Source: Bosea sp. RAC05
GTDB lineage: Bacteria > Pseudomonadota > Alphaproteobacteria > Rhizobiales > Beijerinckiaceae
Length of the DNA stretch: 64,000 bases
Direction of reading: 5' to 3'
Assembly: GCF_001713455.1 (NCBI RefSeq)
Contig: NZ_CP016464.1
Coordinates: forward strand, 2,094,001-2,158,000
Notes under the pieces: generated by a model
What the model was told of the DNA's origin: nothing
What the model saw: the letters and a program-made list of their open reading frames with translations, nothing else
Database searches by the model: none
Made by a program: the position numbers and the translations under genes
Shown here: in pieces, positions 44,888 through 52,860 of the stretch
How the letters are laid out: each line of letters begins with the position of its first letter
How positions within the stretch are numbered: position 1 is the stretch's first letter

Positions 44888-45240
44888 TCGAGCGGTCCAG
44901 CGAGTGCGCGATCGGCGTGAATACAGCGTCAATATTCTCGATTCGGTCCTGTTACAGCAATTTTGTTTCGCCGTCTCGGCGAATGGTTCGGTTGCATGGA
45001 CGATCCGTTAACCCGTTGCTGGAAAGCGCGGGCCATCGCACACGTCGCGGCCGGAAACCCGACGACGCGACGCTGCACTGTCGGGCTGCAAGGGGCGGGC
45101 AGGGCGGTATCGCCTGGCGACAGAATGCGCAGCAACCGTGCGTCCCGCCCGGTAATGGCTTGCCGCCGACGGGCGCGGGGCGTGCGGGCCGGGGCTGCCC
45201 TGGCCGGACCGTCCGTCCGAGCCGGTCCTCTGCCTCGGCT
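44888..45240. other. 353-base gene-free region
   Basis: This lies upstream of the PAS gene and downstream of the ferric-reductase-like gene. GC drops noticeably at 44920-45010. It contains a hairpin TTCGCCG-TCT-CGGCGAA (44967-44983) without a T-run. Frames across 45000-45240 on both strands lack any recognisable protein. The promoter of the PAS gene is expected near 44920-44960. Confidence 0.4.
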
Positions 45241-45867
45241 CTACCGGCGATCCGCGGAACGTCGCTTGCGCGCGATCAGGGTCCAGGCGCGCAGATCCAG
45301 GATCACCTTGGCCGTCGCCAGCAGCACGAGCAGGCAAAACGCCGCCTTCGACAGCGGTTCCATCGTCCCGTCGACGAGCCAAGCATGGACAACGCTGCCG
45401 CTGACGACCACGACCGCGAGCGCCGTGTGGCCGAGGCGCCAGACCTTCGGCGCCAGGCGGACGCGAGCCCTCAGGGCCGCGAGCGCGGCTGCGGCGAAGG
45501 CCGCCCACATGGCGACGACCCCCCAGGCGGAGAAGGGCGTGGGTGAGGCGAACAGCAAGGCGTCGATCACGTCCGGAGCGCTCGTCAGCCAGAGCCCCGC
45601 GATATGGAGAAGGATCAGCGCCACCAGAGCGGCGCCGAGCCAGGCATGAACGCGTCGCCCGCGCCGGGCCTGCAGCGCGGGCAGATAGCCGCCGGCCAGC
45701 AGCGGCTGAACCAGCAGCAGCGCGAGCGCGAGCATGCCGGCGAAGCTCGAGGCGACATAGACGCCGTCACGCCAGGCGAGCAGCGGGCTCCCCGCCGCCA
45801 GCACGATCGGCACTGCCACGGCAAGCGCGAGGGCAGCCCAGATCAAAGGCCTCCGGACTGACGGCAA
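45241..45867 (-). CDS. ferric reductase-like transmembrane protein
   Basis: A 208-residue integral membrane protein with six predicted helices, of the ferric-reductase-like/cytochrome b fold. Histidines at helix positions fit heme ligation: RRVHAWLGAALVALILLHIA (two His) and RLGHTALAVVVVSGSVVHAW (two His). No flavin or NADPH domain is attached, so it is a bare heme-b electron carrier like MsrQ/YedZ. It follows, five bases later on the same strand, a Tat-exported protein, the usual arrangement of a membrane electron donor with a periplasmic partner. Confidence 0.8.
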   Translation of the reverse strand: MPSVRRPLIWAALALAVAVPIVLAAGSPLLAWRDGVYVASSFAGMLALALLLVQPLLAGGYLPALQARRGRRVHAWLGAALVALILLHIAGLWLTSAPDVIDALLFASPTPFSAWGVVAMWAAFAAAALAALRARVRLAPKVWRLGHTALAVVVVSGSVVHAWLVDGTMEPLSKAAFCLLVLLATAKVILDLRAWTLIARKRRSADRR

Positions 45868-45872
45868 GCCGC

Positions 45873-46385
45873 TCAGACCGGCTGAAGCACGAAATGGGCG
45901 CTGAGGCTGGTGTCGCGCGAGCGGGCCATCACGGGCCGCAGGAAGACGGTCTTGAAGCCGTCCCCCTCATAGGCGAGATGGCCATGCGCCTGCCCGAAGG
46001 CCGGGATGATCTGGGGCATTTCCAGCCGGAAGGTCCCATCGGCCCCGGTCAGCGTGGCGCCGTGGCTGTGCGCGTCGTTCTCGCGCCCCTCCGTGGTGTG
46101 GGCCCAGATCTGAATCCGCATCCCGGGCAGGGGGGCGCCGTCGCCCGCACGACGCACGGTGCCCGTCATCCAGAAGCCGCCGCCGCCGATGCGGCTGACG
46201 ACCGGCGCGCCGGGGATATAGTTGTTGGCGCCGCCCGGCATCGTCGGCGTCGGGGCGAGGCCCTGCGCCTGGGCCGGCAGCAGCAGACCGGGCGTTCCCG
46301 TCAGCAACGCCGCGCCGGCGAGCGCGGAGCCATGGGCGAGAAAGGCCCGGCGGGTCGATCGATCATGGGTCAACGCTGTCTCCAT
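45873..46385 (-). CDS. Tat-exported intradiol-dioxygenase-fold protein without tyrosine ligands
   Basis: A 170-residue exported protein. The Tat signal is STRRAFLAHGSALAGAALLT with cleavage near AQAQG. The domain begins FWMTGTVRRAGDGAPLPGMR, then IQIWAHTTEGRENDAHSHGA, TGADGTFRLEMP and QAHGHLAYEGDG, in the order of intradiol ring-cleavage dioxygenases. Active enzymes bind iron with two Tyr and two His; here the first Tyr region reads GREND and no Tyr replaces the second, though His residues remain (AHSHG, AHGH). It is shorter than the usual catalytic domain. It is likely to bind a metal or partner but not to cleave catechol. Paired with the heme-b gene. Confidence 0.7.
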   Translation of the reverse strand: METALTHDRSTRRAFLAHGSALAGAALLTGTPGLLLPAQAQGLAPTPTMPGGANNYIPGAPVVSRIGGGGFWMTGTVRRAGDGAPLPGMRIQIWAHTTEGRENDAHSHGATLTGADGTFRLEMPQIIPAFGQAHGHLAYEGDGFKTVFLRPVMARSRDTSLSAHFVLQPV

Positions 46386-46646
46386 GCTTGCATCGCAATC
46401 GAGAGCCGGACGGGAGATCGCGCCGCCGGAAGAACCCGATCCTCCAGGGCGCGCCGTTACCGACGCATGCTACCCATAAAGGTGGCGCTCGGCGGGCAGG
46501 CAAGGGTATCGGCGAGACGGGAGCGACGCCCGTCTCCACTCGACAAGCCGCCGGGAAATGCCATTTTCACCACGAGATCAGGGGCTTGCGCGATCCCGGT
46601 CACCAGGCGCCTGCCCGATCCCCGGTCTTCACAAATTCGCGCACGG

Positions 46647-47160
46647 CTATCCGGAGCCGTGCCGCAGCGCGTCCACGATCACCTTGAAGGCCGGCAGGCT
46701 CCGCCGGCGGCTGGGATCGGAGATGTCATAGCCGGGAAAGGGCGGCGGCCAGTCCTCCAGCAGGGGTATCAGCGCACGACCGGCGACGTGCCCGGCGACC
46801 AGATCCTCCGGCACATAGGCGATGCCGTAGCCGTTCAGCACGGAATCGATCATCGCGACCGAGGTGTTGAAGGTCAGTTGCCCATTCACCCGAACACGCA
46901 ACTCCTGGCCATCCTTTTCGAACTCCCAGGCATAGAGGCCGCCGGCCCTTGACTGGCGCGTGTTGATGCAGTTGTCCGCGACGCGTTCGTTGGGATGCTG
47001 CGGCGGTGGGTTGGCGGCCAGGTAGGCCGGCGATGCGACGGCTAGAAGCCGCCAGTCCGGCCCGATGCGGACGGCGGCGCCCGGCGGCGCGCAGGGCCGC
47101 CCAGGGCGTCACGACAAGGAAGAAGAGTCCGGCGAGCAGGCCGAGGAGCACCCATTCCAT
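46647..47160 (-). pseudogene. LysR-type regulator remnant joined to a short membrane-protein fragment
   Basis: From about 47070 down to 46647 one frame reads as the C-terminal half of a LysR-family effector domain: VRIGPDWRLLAVASPAYLAA, ADNCINTRQSRAGGLYAWEF, NGYGIAYVPEDLVAGHVAGR, FPGYDISDPSRR. The helix-turn-helix and first effector half are missing. Upstream, in another frame, an ATG at 47160 starts MEWVLLGLLAGLFFLVVTPW, resembling the C-terminal helix of SxtJ-type membrane proteins. The two pieces meet near 47070-47085 out of frame. This looks like a deletion scar fusing two decayed genes. Confidence 0.7.
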
Positions 47161-47330
47161 GACGGTTGAACGGCCTCCGGTCGGCATAGCAATCGCATCA
47201 GATGACCAGCCTATCGCGGGGGACGAGGGTTGTCATGCCGGGGATGGCCGACCTCGTGCGGGCGCCCTCCGTCGGCACGAGGCCGCGCGTTGCGGCAGCC
47301 CTGGGGCGAAGCCCTCCGCGCCGCTTCGCG

Positions 47331-48491
47331 TTACCGAGCCGGCTGCCGGCGGTAGCCGATCCCGACCATGCGCCGGAACCGCCAGTTCCGGCGCCCGGGC
47401 CAGAGCAGGTCGGCGATCATCGCGATGGCGATCCAGCGGAACCAGGTGGCGAAGCTGTTGGACAGGCCCTGCGGCTCCTCATAGCCCCGGACCCAGCCAT
47501 CCTGGCGTCGCACGCCCTCCCTGACATCGGCGAAGCCGCCATCGGCATTCTGGAAGGCGAGCAGCGCCTCGAGCAGCGTCAGGCACCAGCGCTCGATCGC
47601 GTCGCGGCGATCGCCGAGGTGGACATGGCCATGCACGAGCACATCGACCGCATCGACATCGATGCAGGCGCTGTCGATCGCCGGCGGCAGCGACAGGCAG
47701 TAATCGACCGCCTTGTCCTGGAAGGGCAGGGGACGGCCCGTCTCGTACCAGAGGTGGAAATTGTGCATCGACCCGGCGAAGGCATGGAGCAGCCGGGTCG
47801 GATCCGAGAGCTGGCCGACGCCCCAGAACCCCGTGCTCGGCTCCTGCAGGCGGTCATGCCAGGCGAAGAGCTGTTCGAGGGCCGCCGCGACCCGCGTCTG
47901 CACCGCCGCATCGCCATGGCGCGCCATCAGCAGCCAGAAGCTGCCGAGATTGACGATGTTGTTGCCCTCCTGCCAGGGGTCGCGCAGGTCGCGCAGGCTC
48001 AGCCAGTGGCCGAGTTCGCGGGCGTCGAGCCAGGGTTCGGCGAAGGCGAGGACCGGCTTGCGGTCGGGGTCGAGGGCCTCGATCGCGCCCAGCGTGTAGT
48101 TGGTCACGTGGAAATCGATGTAGCGCCAGGTCTCGCCGAGGTCCGGTTTCTTGAACACGGCCTCATCCGTCATGCCCGTGATGCGGAAGCGGCCATCCGG
48201 CAGGCGGGCGCGCTCGAACCAGGCGACCAGCGCCGCCCGGTCGTCCCTGCTGTAGTCGTCGAGCCCGCCCAGCAGGTCGAGCGCCATCACCCCATTGTAG
48301 CTGCCGGGCAGGAGCATGCCGGGCCAGCGCGCGGCGTCGTGGTGGTCGCTGATGCGCATCACGCCGCGCGGCGCGCCCGGGGCCTGCATCGTGGCGAGCC
48401 AGCCGAGCGTGCGCAGCCGCGCCGCCTCGATGCGCCGCCATGTCGCCTCGAGCGGATCTCCCGCCGCGACCTGTCGAGCCGCCTGTCCCAT
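47331..48491 (-). CDS. unknown protein of the sugar ABC operon, probable alpha/alpha-toroid fold
   Basis: A 386-residue cytoplasmic protein, probably with an all-helical barrel. Repeated patterns such as GGLDDYSRDDRAALVAWFER, WQEGNNIVNLGSFWLLMARH and LLAFQNADGGFADVREGVRR (QxxDGGF) recall prenyltransferase/terpene-cyclase toroids and some (alpha/alpha)6 glycosidases. Conserved-looking acidic and aromatic residues occur in FRITGMTDEAVFKKPDLGET. No exact family is recognised. The ATG at 48491 is nine bases after the permease stop (48500), so it belongs to the sugar transporter operon and may modify the imported glycan. Confidence 0.75.
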   Translation of the reverse strand: MGQAARQVAAGDPLEATWRRIEAARLRTLGWLATMQAPGAPRGVMRISDHHDAARWPGMLLPGSYNGVMALDLLGGLDDYSRDDRAALVAWFERARLPDGRFRITGMTDEAVFKKPDLGETWRYIDFHVTNYTLGAIEALDPDRKPVLAFAEPWLDARELGHWLSLRDLRDPWQEGNNIVNLGSFWLLMARHGDAAVQTRVAAALEQLFAWHDRLQEPSTGFWGVGQLSDPTRLLHAFAGSMHNFHLWYETGRPLPFQDKAVDYCLSLPPAIDSACIDVDAVDVLVHGHVHLGDRRDAIERWCLTLLEALLAFQNADGGFADVREGVRRQDGWVRGYEEPQGLSNSFATWFRWIAIAMIADLLWPGRRNWRFRRMVGIGYRRQPAR

Positions 48492-48499
48492 CGCCTCTC

Positions 48500-49357
48500 T
48501 CACCCCTTCACCGCCCCTGCCGCCATGCCTTCCATCACGCGCTTCTGGGCAATCAGGAACAGCACCGCCATGGGCAGCGTGGTGATCACCGAGAGCGCCA
48601 TGATGCCCTGGAAATTCGCGCCAAGTTCGCCGTTCATCGACAGCAGCGCCACCGGCAGTGTGTAGGTGTCGGGCGTGCGCGAGATCACCAGGATCGGGAA
48701 CCACTGGGCCCAGTTCAGCAGGAAGGTGATGATCGCCACCGTCGCCACCACGGGCGCGGCCATCGGCATCACCACCTTGAACAGGACCTGGCTCTCGCTC
48801 GCCCCGTCGATCACCGCCGCCTCGATGACTTCGGGCGGAATGGCGCGGAAGAACTGCTCGAACAGGAAGAACTGGATCGGCCCGAGCGCCAGAAACAGGA
48901 TGATTCCGGCATAGCTGCCCAGCAGCCCGAGCTTGAACATCACCAGATAGACCGGGATCACCAGCAGCATGTAGGGATACATGATGGTGATCAGGAAGCC
49001 GTAGCGCAGCAGCGAGAACCCCGGCAGCCGCGGCCGGCGCACCAGCGCATAGGCGCCCAGCGCCGTCACCGTGACCCCCAGCAGCGTCGAGGCGCAGGTG
49101 ATGGCGACCGAGTTCAGCCCGTAGCGCCACAGGCCGACGCCGCCGATGCTGGCGATCTCGGACAGGATCGACAGGTCGAACCGCTCCGGCAGGAGGCGCA
49201 GCGGCGCCGACAGCATCTCGCGGGTCGAGCGGAAGGCCGACACCAGCATCCACCAGTAGGGGTAGAGGAAGAGCAGGCTGACGGTCGAGGCGACGGCATA
49301 GGCCGCCACCTGGGCCAGCGGGGAATGGGTGCCGGAGGGGGCGGCGGCGTCCTTCAT
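48500..49357 (-). CDS. carbohydrate ABC transporter permease, MalG type
   Basis: A 285-residue inner-membrane permease with six predicted helices. Features: SLLFLYPYWWMLVSAFRSTR near the start, ALGAYALVRRPRLPG, and the EAA loop IPPEVIEAAVIDGASESQVL with FKVVMPMAAPVVATVAIITF. These are standard for the CUT1 sugar family. The start overlaps the preceding permease stop by four bases (ATGA). Forms the channel with the MalF-type subunit. No ATPase gene is in the operon; CUT1 transporters often share one encoded elsewhere. Confidence 0.94.
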   Translation of the reverse strand: MKDAAAPSGTHSPLAQVAAYAVASTVSLLFLYPYWWMLVSAFRSTREMLSAPLRLLPERFDLSILSEIASIGGVGLWRYGLNSVAITCASTLLGVTVTALGAYALVRRPRLPGFSLLRYGFLITIMYPYMLLVIPVYLVMFKLGLLGSYAGIILFLALGPIQFFLFEQFFRAIPPEVIEAAVIDGASESQVLFKVVMPMAAPVVATVAIITFLLNWAQWFPILVISRTPDTYTLPVALLSMNGELGANFQGIMALSVITTLPMAVLFLIAQKRVMEGMAAGAVKG

Positions 49358-50283
49358 GGCTGCCTCCGGTCGCCGATGCGGAAGGCGGTCAGCGAGATGC
49401 CGATGACGATGGCGAACAGGATCGAGGCCATCGCGGTCGCCTCGCCATAACGGCCCTGGTCGAAGAGCTGGTAGGCGTAGTAGCTGACGAAATTGGTCTG
49501 GTCGCTCGGCCCGCCCTTGGTCATCACCACGACCACGGTGAAGGTCTTGAGGAACTGGATCAGCGCGTAGACCGTGTTGATCAGCAGGGCCGGCCGCAGC
49601 TGCGGCAGGATCACATAGCGCCAGCGCTGCCAGGTGGTGGCGCCGTCGATATGGGCCGCCTCTTCCAGCGCCTTGTCGCGGATCGAGAGATTGGCGAGGA
49701 AGATGATCACGTAAAAGCCGGCATGGTGCCAGAGTTCGGCGATCAGCACGGCCAGCAGCGCGGTGTTGGGGCTGGAGAGACCCCCGAAGGCCGGCAGGCC
49801 GATGAGCTCGAGCCCCGCATTGATCGCGCCGAAGGAGCGGTCGTAGAGCCAGCGCCAGACGACGTAGCCGGCGACGTCGGGCGTCACCACCGGCAGGAAG
49901 ATGGCGAGCCGGAAGAACAGGTTGCCCCGCTTCAGCAGCGTCGAATCCAGCAGCGTCGCGAAGGCCAGCGCGAAGGCGAGGTTCGCCACGACGGAGAGTG
50001 CGGTGTAGAGCAGCGTCCGCGCCAGCGACGCCAGGAAGATCGGATCGGCCAGCACCGACGCGTAATTGGCCAGCCCGACATAGACCGGGCTCGGCTTGAG
50101 CGCGCTGGCCGACGCCGTGAACGAGACCTGGATCGAGAGCAGGATCGGCCAGATCCCGAACAGGATCGTCAGCGCCGCGAAGGGGGCGACGAAGAGATAG
50201 AAGATGCGGTGCCGCCAGGCCTCGTCCAGCCGTCCGGAATGGCCGTGTCGTTCCTCGGACAGGGGCAGGGCGAGGCGGGTCAT
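49354..50283 (-). CDS. carbohydrate ABC transporter permease, MalF type
   Basis: A 309-residue inner-membrane permease. The ATG at 50283 (MTRLALPLSEERHGHSGRLD) precedes six predicted helices, starting IFYLFVAPFAALTILFGIWP; longer upstream frames are shadows. CUT1 features: VGLANYASVLADPIFLASLA, FLPVVTPDVAGYVVWRWLYD, and the EAA loop DKALEEAAHIDGATTWQRWR followed by VILPQLRPALLINTVYALIQ. It is separated from the upstream binding-protein gene by 106 bases holding a 13-bp stem-loop. Confidence 0.94.
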   Translation of the reverse strand: MTRLALPLSEERHGHSGRLDEAWRHRIFYLFVAPFAALTILFGIWPILLSIQVSFTASASALKPSPVYVGLANYASVLADPIFLASLARTLLYTALSVVANLAFALAFATLLDSTLLKRGNLFFRLAIFLPVVTPDVAGYVVWRWLYDRSFGAINAGLELIGLPAFGGLSSPNTALLAVLIAELWHHAGFYVIIFLANLSIRDKALEEAAHIDGATTWQRWRYVILPQLRPALLINTVYALIQFLKTFTVVVVMTKGGPSDQTNFVSYYAYQLFDQGRYGEATAMASILFAIVIGISLTAFRIGDRRQP

Positions 50284-50336
50284 TCGGGTGTCCGGCTGGG
50301 GGAACGGGGCCGCGCCGCCCGCCCGTTGCGATGAGG

Positions 50337-50367
50337 GCGCCGGGGCGGGACAGGCCCGCCCCGGCGC
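50337..50367 (-). terminator. 13-bp stem-loop between sugar-binding-protein and permease genes
   Basis: Perfect arms GCGCCGGGGCGGG (50337-50349) and CCCGCCCCGGCGC (50355-50367) around a five-base loop lie 22 bases after the binding-protein stop. No T-run. It is the strongest such structure in the window and should limit read-through or protect the upstream message. Confidence 0.6.
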
Positions 50368-50389
50368 AAGCGAGGGTTGAAAGCCGCGC

Positions 50390-51670
50390 TCAGCCTTTGA
50401 GCTTGGCCGCCAGGTCGCGCATTTCCTTCGCCGTCTCGGCGATGAAGGGCTTCCAGTCGGCCGGGGGGCTGGCGAGGCCGGCCAGCAGCTTGCGGTGGAA
50501 GGCGGCCTCCAGCTCCGGATAGAAGGTGTGGATCGATTCCGGGAAGTCGTAGGCGACGAGCCGGCCCTGCGCCTTCGCGAAGAACTGCTGGCGCTCGGAC
50601 AGCTTCGAGACGTCGAGATCCTTGCGCACGCCGGCGCCGAGCAGTTCGAGCGAGGCCTGCTGGGCCTCCTTGCCGAGCAGGAACTTGGCGAACTCCACCG
50701 CGAGCGCCTTGTTGGGCGCGTTCTCCGGCACAGCAACGCCGCGCATGCCGCCGATCACGACCGCGTTCTGGTCGTCGGCGGCGAAGCGGGGCCAGGGGCC
50801 GGAGACGAAATCGCCGTTGAGGACATTGGCGCCGTCCCATTTGCGCACGTTCCAGTCGCCGACGCGGAACATGCCGGCGCGGCCGCCCTCGATCACCTGG
50901 TACATCTCGTTGAAGGAGTGGTTGATCGTGTCGGGCGCGACGAACTTGTAGGTGGAGTAGGTCTTGAGGAATTCCTCCAGCACGAGCGCATGCTTGGGTT
51001 GGTCGATCGTGATCTTGCCCTCGGGATCGATCAGCGTGTGCCGCAGCCCGCTGCCGAAGGTGAAGAGATCGAGCATGTGGATCAGGTCGCGCGGCTTGGC
51101 CGCCTGCAGCGCGAAGCCGAAGGTGTCCGCCTTGCCGTTGCCGTCGGGGTCGGCATCGCGGAACTTGGTCGCGATCCGCTTGGCGTCGTCCCAGGTCTCG
51201 GGGAATTTTTCGCCGGTCTTGTCGAGCCAGCTCTTGCGCACGCCCAGCGCCATCTGCACGCGTTGCGCCGGCAGGATGATCATCTTGCCCTTGAAGGTCG
51301 CGACTCTCAGATCATCCTCGGCGAGGAAGGCCTTGTCGGCGATCTGGCCGAGCACCGGCTTCAGGTCCATCACCTTGCCGGTCTGGCTCTCGACGCGGAT
51401 GACGCGCTCGTAATTGTTGAAGATCAGGTCTGGCGCCGTGTCGGTGTTGAGCGCGCCGATCACCCGGCCGAACCACTGGTCCGTCGGGTAGGAGAGGGAG
51501 CGGACGGTGACGCCGGGCCGGCTCTTGGCGAACTCGGCGCCGGCCGCCTGGAACCACTTGATCCCGTTGTCGCCGAGATCGTGCCAGATCGTGAGCTCCT
51601 GCGCTTTGGCCGGCGCGGAGAGCAGTGTGGCGGCGGCAAACGCGCCGCCGATGAGCAAGGCCAGCCTCAT
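50390..51670 (-). CDS. carbohydrate ABC transporter substrate-binding protein
   Basis: A 426-residue family-1 (MalE-like) receptor. Signal peptide MRLALLIGGAFAAATLLSAP with cleavage after AKAQE. Motifs: LTIWHDLGDNGIKWFQAAGA, NTDTAPDLIFNNYERVIRVE, DADPDGNGKADTFGFALQAA, GRAGMFRVGDWNVRKWDGAN and the C-terminal family pattern NKALAVEFAKFLLGKEAQQA. The ATG at 51670 follows GGGAGGATCGACC. First gene of the minus-strand sugar operon; an operator-like palindrome lies 37 bases upstream of it, and a LacI gene is divergent. Confidence 0.95.
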   Translation of the reverse strand: MRLALLIGGAFAAATLLSAPAKAQELTIWHDLGDNGIKWFQAAGAEFAKSRPGVTVRSLSYPTDQWFGRVIGALNTDTAPDLIFNNYERVIRVESQTGKVMDLKPVLGQIADKAFLAEDDLRVATFKGKMIILPAQRVQMALGVRKSWLDKTGEKFPETWDDAKRIATKFRDADPDGNGKADTFGFALQAAKPRDLIHMLDLFTFGSGLRHTLIDPEGKITIDQPKHALVLEEFLKTYSTYKFVAPDTINHSFNEMYQVIEGGRAGMFRVGDWNVRKWDGANVLNGDFVSGPWPRFAADDQNAVVIGGMRGVAVPENAPNKALAVEFAKFLLGKEAQQASLELLGAGVRKDLDVSKLSERQQFFAKAQGRLVAYDFPESIHTFYPELEAAFHRKLLAGLASPPADWKPFIAETAKEMRDLAAKLKG

Positions 51671-51706
51671 GGTCGATCCTCCCTGAATCCGTGATCGTTT
51701 GGCGTC

Positions 51707-51722
51707 ACGTAAACGTTTTCGT
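51707..51722. promoter_or_regulatory. probable LacI-family operator of the sugar ABC module
   Basis: ACGTAAACGTTTTCGT is a 16-base palindrome with one mismatched pair and a central CG, in the 121-base divergent gap between the binding-protein gene and the second lacI gene. It shares the central A-rich/CG/T-rich layout with the site at 36823-36838, in keeping with the near-identical recognition helices of the two repressors. Confidence 0.65.
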
Positions 51723-51791
51723 TGACTTATCATAAGACCAACTCGATCAAGACATCAAGGGGCCGGGTTCGATCTCGGCGGAGGGCTGCAG

Positions 51792-52826
51792 GTGACGGGC
51801 AAAACCGGACTTTCGCGTCGCGGCCGGCCGGCGACGGCCGATCGCGGCGTCTCGATCCGCGCGGTGGCGGCACGCGCGCAGGTCTCGATCGCGACGGTCT
51901 CGCGGGTGGTCAACGGCCTCCCCAACATGGCCTCACCGGAGACGGTCGCGCGCGTCAGGGCGGCGATCGCCGAGCTTGGCTACCGGCCGAGCAGCGCCGG
52001 CCGCTCGCTGCGCCAGCGCGAGAGCCGGCTCGTGGCGGTGATCGCGGCCAACCTCGCCAACCCGGCGATGACGGCGATTTCGGCCTCCGTCGAGGTGGCG
52101 CTGCGCAGCCGCGGCCTGGTCCTGGCGCTGTGCGACAGCCACGACCAGGCCGAATTGCAGGACGAATACCTGCTCGAGATGCGCGCGCATCTGGTGCGCG
52201 CCACCGTGCTGCTCGGCGCCGTGGCGAGCCCGAAGCTGGTCGCGATGATCGAAACCGGCGAGCCGCTCGTCTTCGTCAACCGGCGCTGCCCCGGCGACGA
52301 CGACCAGCCCTTCATCGGCATCGACAACCGCCAGGCCGGACGCGATGCCGCCGCCTTCCTGCTGGCCAAGGGGATTCGCGACGTCGCCGTGGCCCATGGC
52401 CATCTCGCCTCCTCGGCGACCATCGACCGCATCGCCGGCATCGGCGAGGCCTTCGCGGACGCGGGCGCACCCGTGCCGCCGGAGCGTTTCCTGACCACGC
52501 AGGGCGCGGAGCATCTGGAAATCGGCTACCGCGCCGCCGACCATCTTCTCGCGGCCGGCAGGCCACCGGCCGGGCTCATCTGCGCCAGCGACATGATCGC
52601 CTTCGGCGCGCATCGCAGGCTGACCGAGGCCGGGCTGGCTCCCGGCGCCATGCCGCGGCTCCTGGGGTTCGACGACAATCCGCTCAACCCCTGGGTCGCG
52701 CCCTGGCTGTCATCCGTGCGCATCCCCTATCAGGCCTACGGTGATGCGGTCGTTCGCATGATCGACGCCGACGCGCCACGCCGTATCATCCTCGCGCATC
52801 AGATCGTCGATCGATCGCCGCCGTGA
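51792..52826 (+). CDS. LacI family transcriptional regulator (sugar ABC module)
   Basis: A 344-residue repressor starting with GTG at 51792. Helix-turn-helix VSIRAVAARAQVSIATVSRV with VNG hinge and GYRPSSAGRSLRQRESRLVA; effector domain with LVFVNRRCPGDDDQPFIGID, LICASDMIAFGAHRRLTEAG and LLGFDDNPLNPWVAPWLSSV. It is a close paralogue of the 35705-36772 regulator: long stretches including the recognition helix SIATVSRV are the same. Divergent from the ABC operon and followed 34 bases later by the TIM-cupin gene on the same strand. Confidence 0.95.
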   Translation: MTGKTGLSRRGRPATADRGVSIRAVAARAQVSIATVSRVVNGLPNMASPETVARVRAAIAELGYRPSSAGRSLRQRESRLVAVIAANLANPAMTAISASVEVALRSRGLVLALCDSHDQAELQDEYLLEMRAHLVRATVLLGAVASPKLVAMIETGEPLVFVNRRCPGDDDQPFIGIDNRQAGRDAAAFLLAKGIRDVAVAHGHLASSATIDRIAGIGEAFADAGAPVPPERFLTTQGAEHLEIGYRAADHLLAAGRPPAGLICASDMIAFGAHRRLTEAGLAPGAMPRLLGFDDNPLNPWVAPWLSSVRIPYQAYGDAVVRMIDADAPRRIILAHQIVDRSPP

Positions 52827-52860
52827 CGGCCACGAGCCTCAGGACCTGAAAGACCGCGCC

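Noticed and set aside
44967..44983. Hairpin TTCGCCG-TCT-CGGCGAA as a terminator
   Set aside because: No T-run follows on either strand and it is far from both flanking stop codons; left as part of the gene-free region.
45873..46385. Active protocatechuate or catechol dioxygenase
   Set aside because: The tyrosine iron ligands are missing and the domain is short; only the fold assignment is kept.
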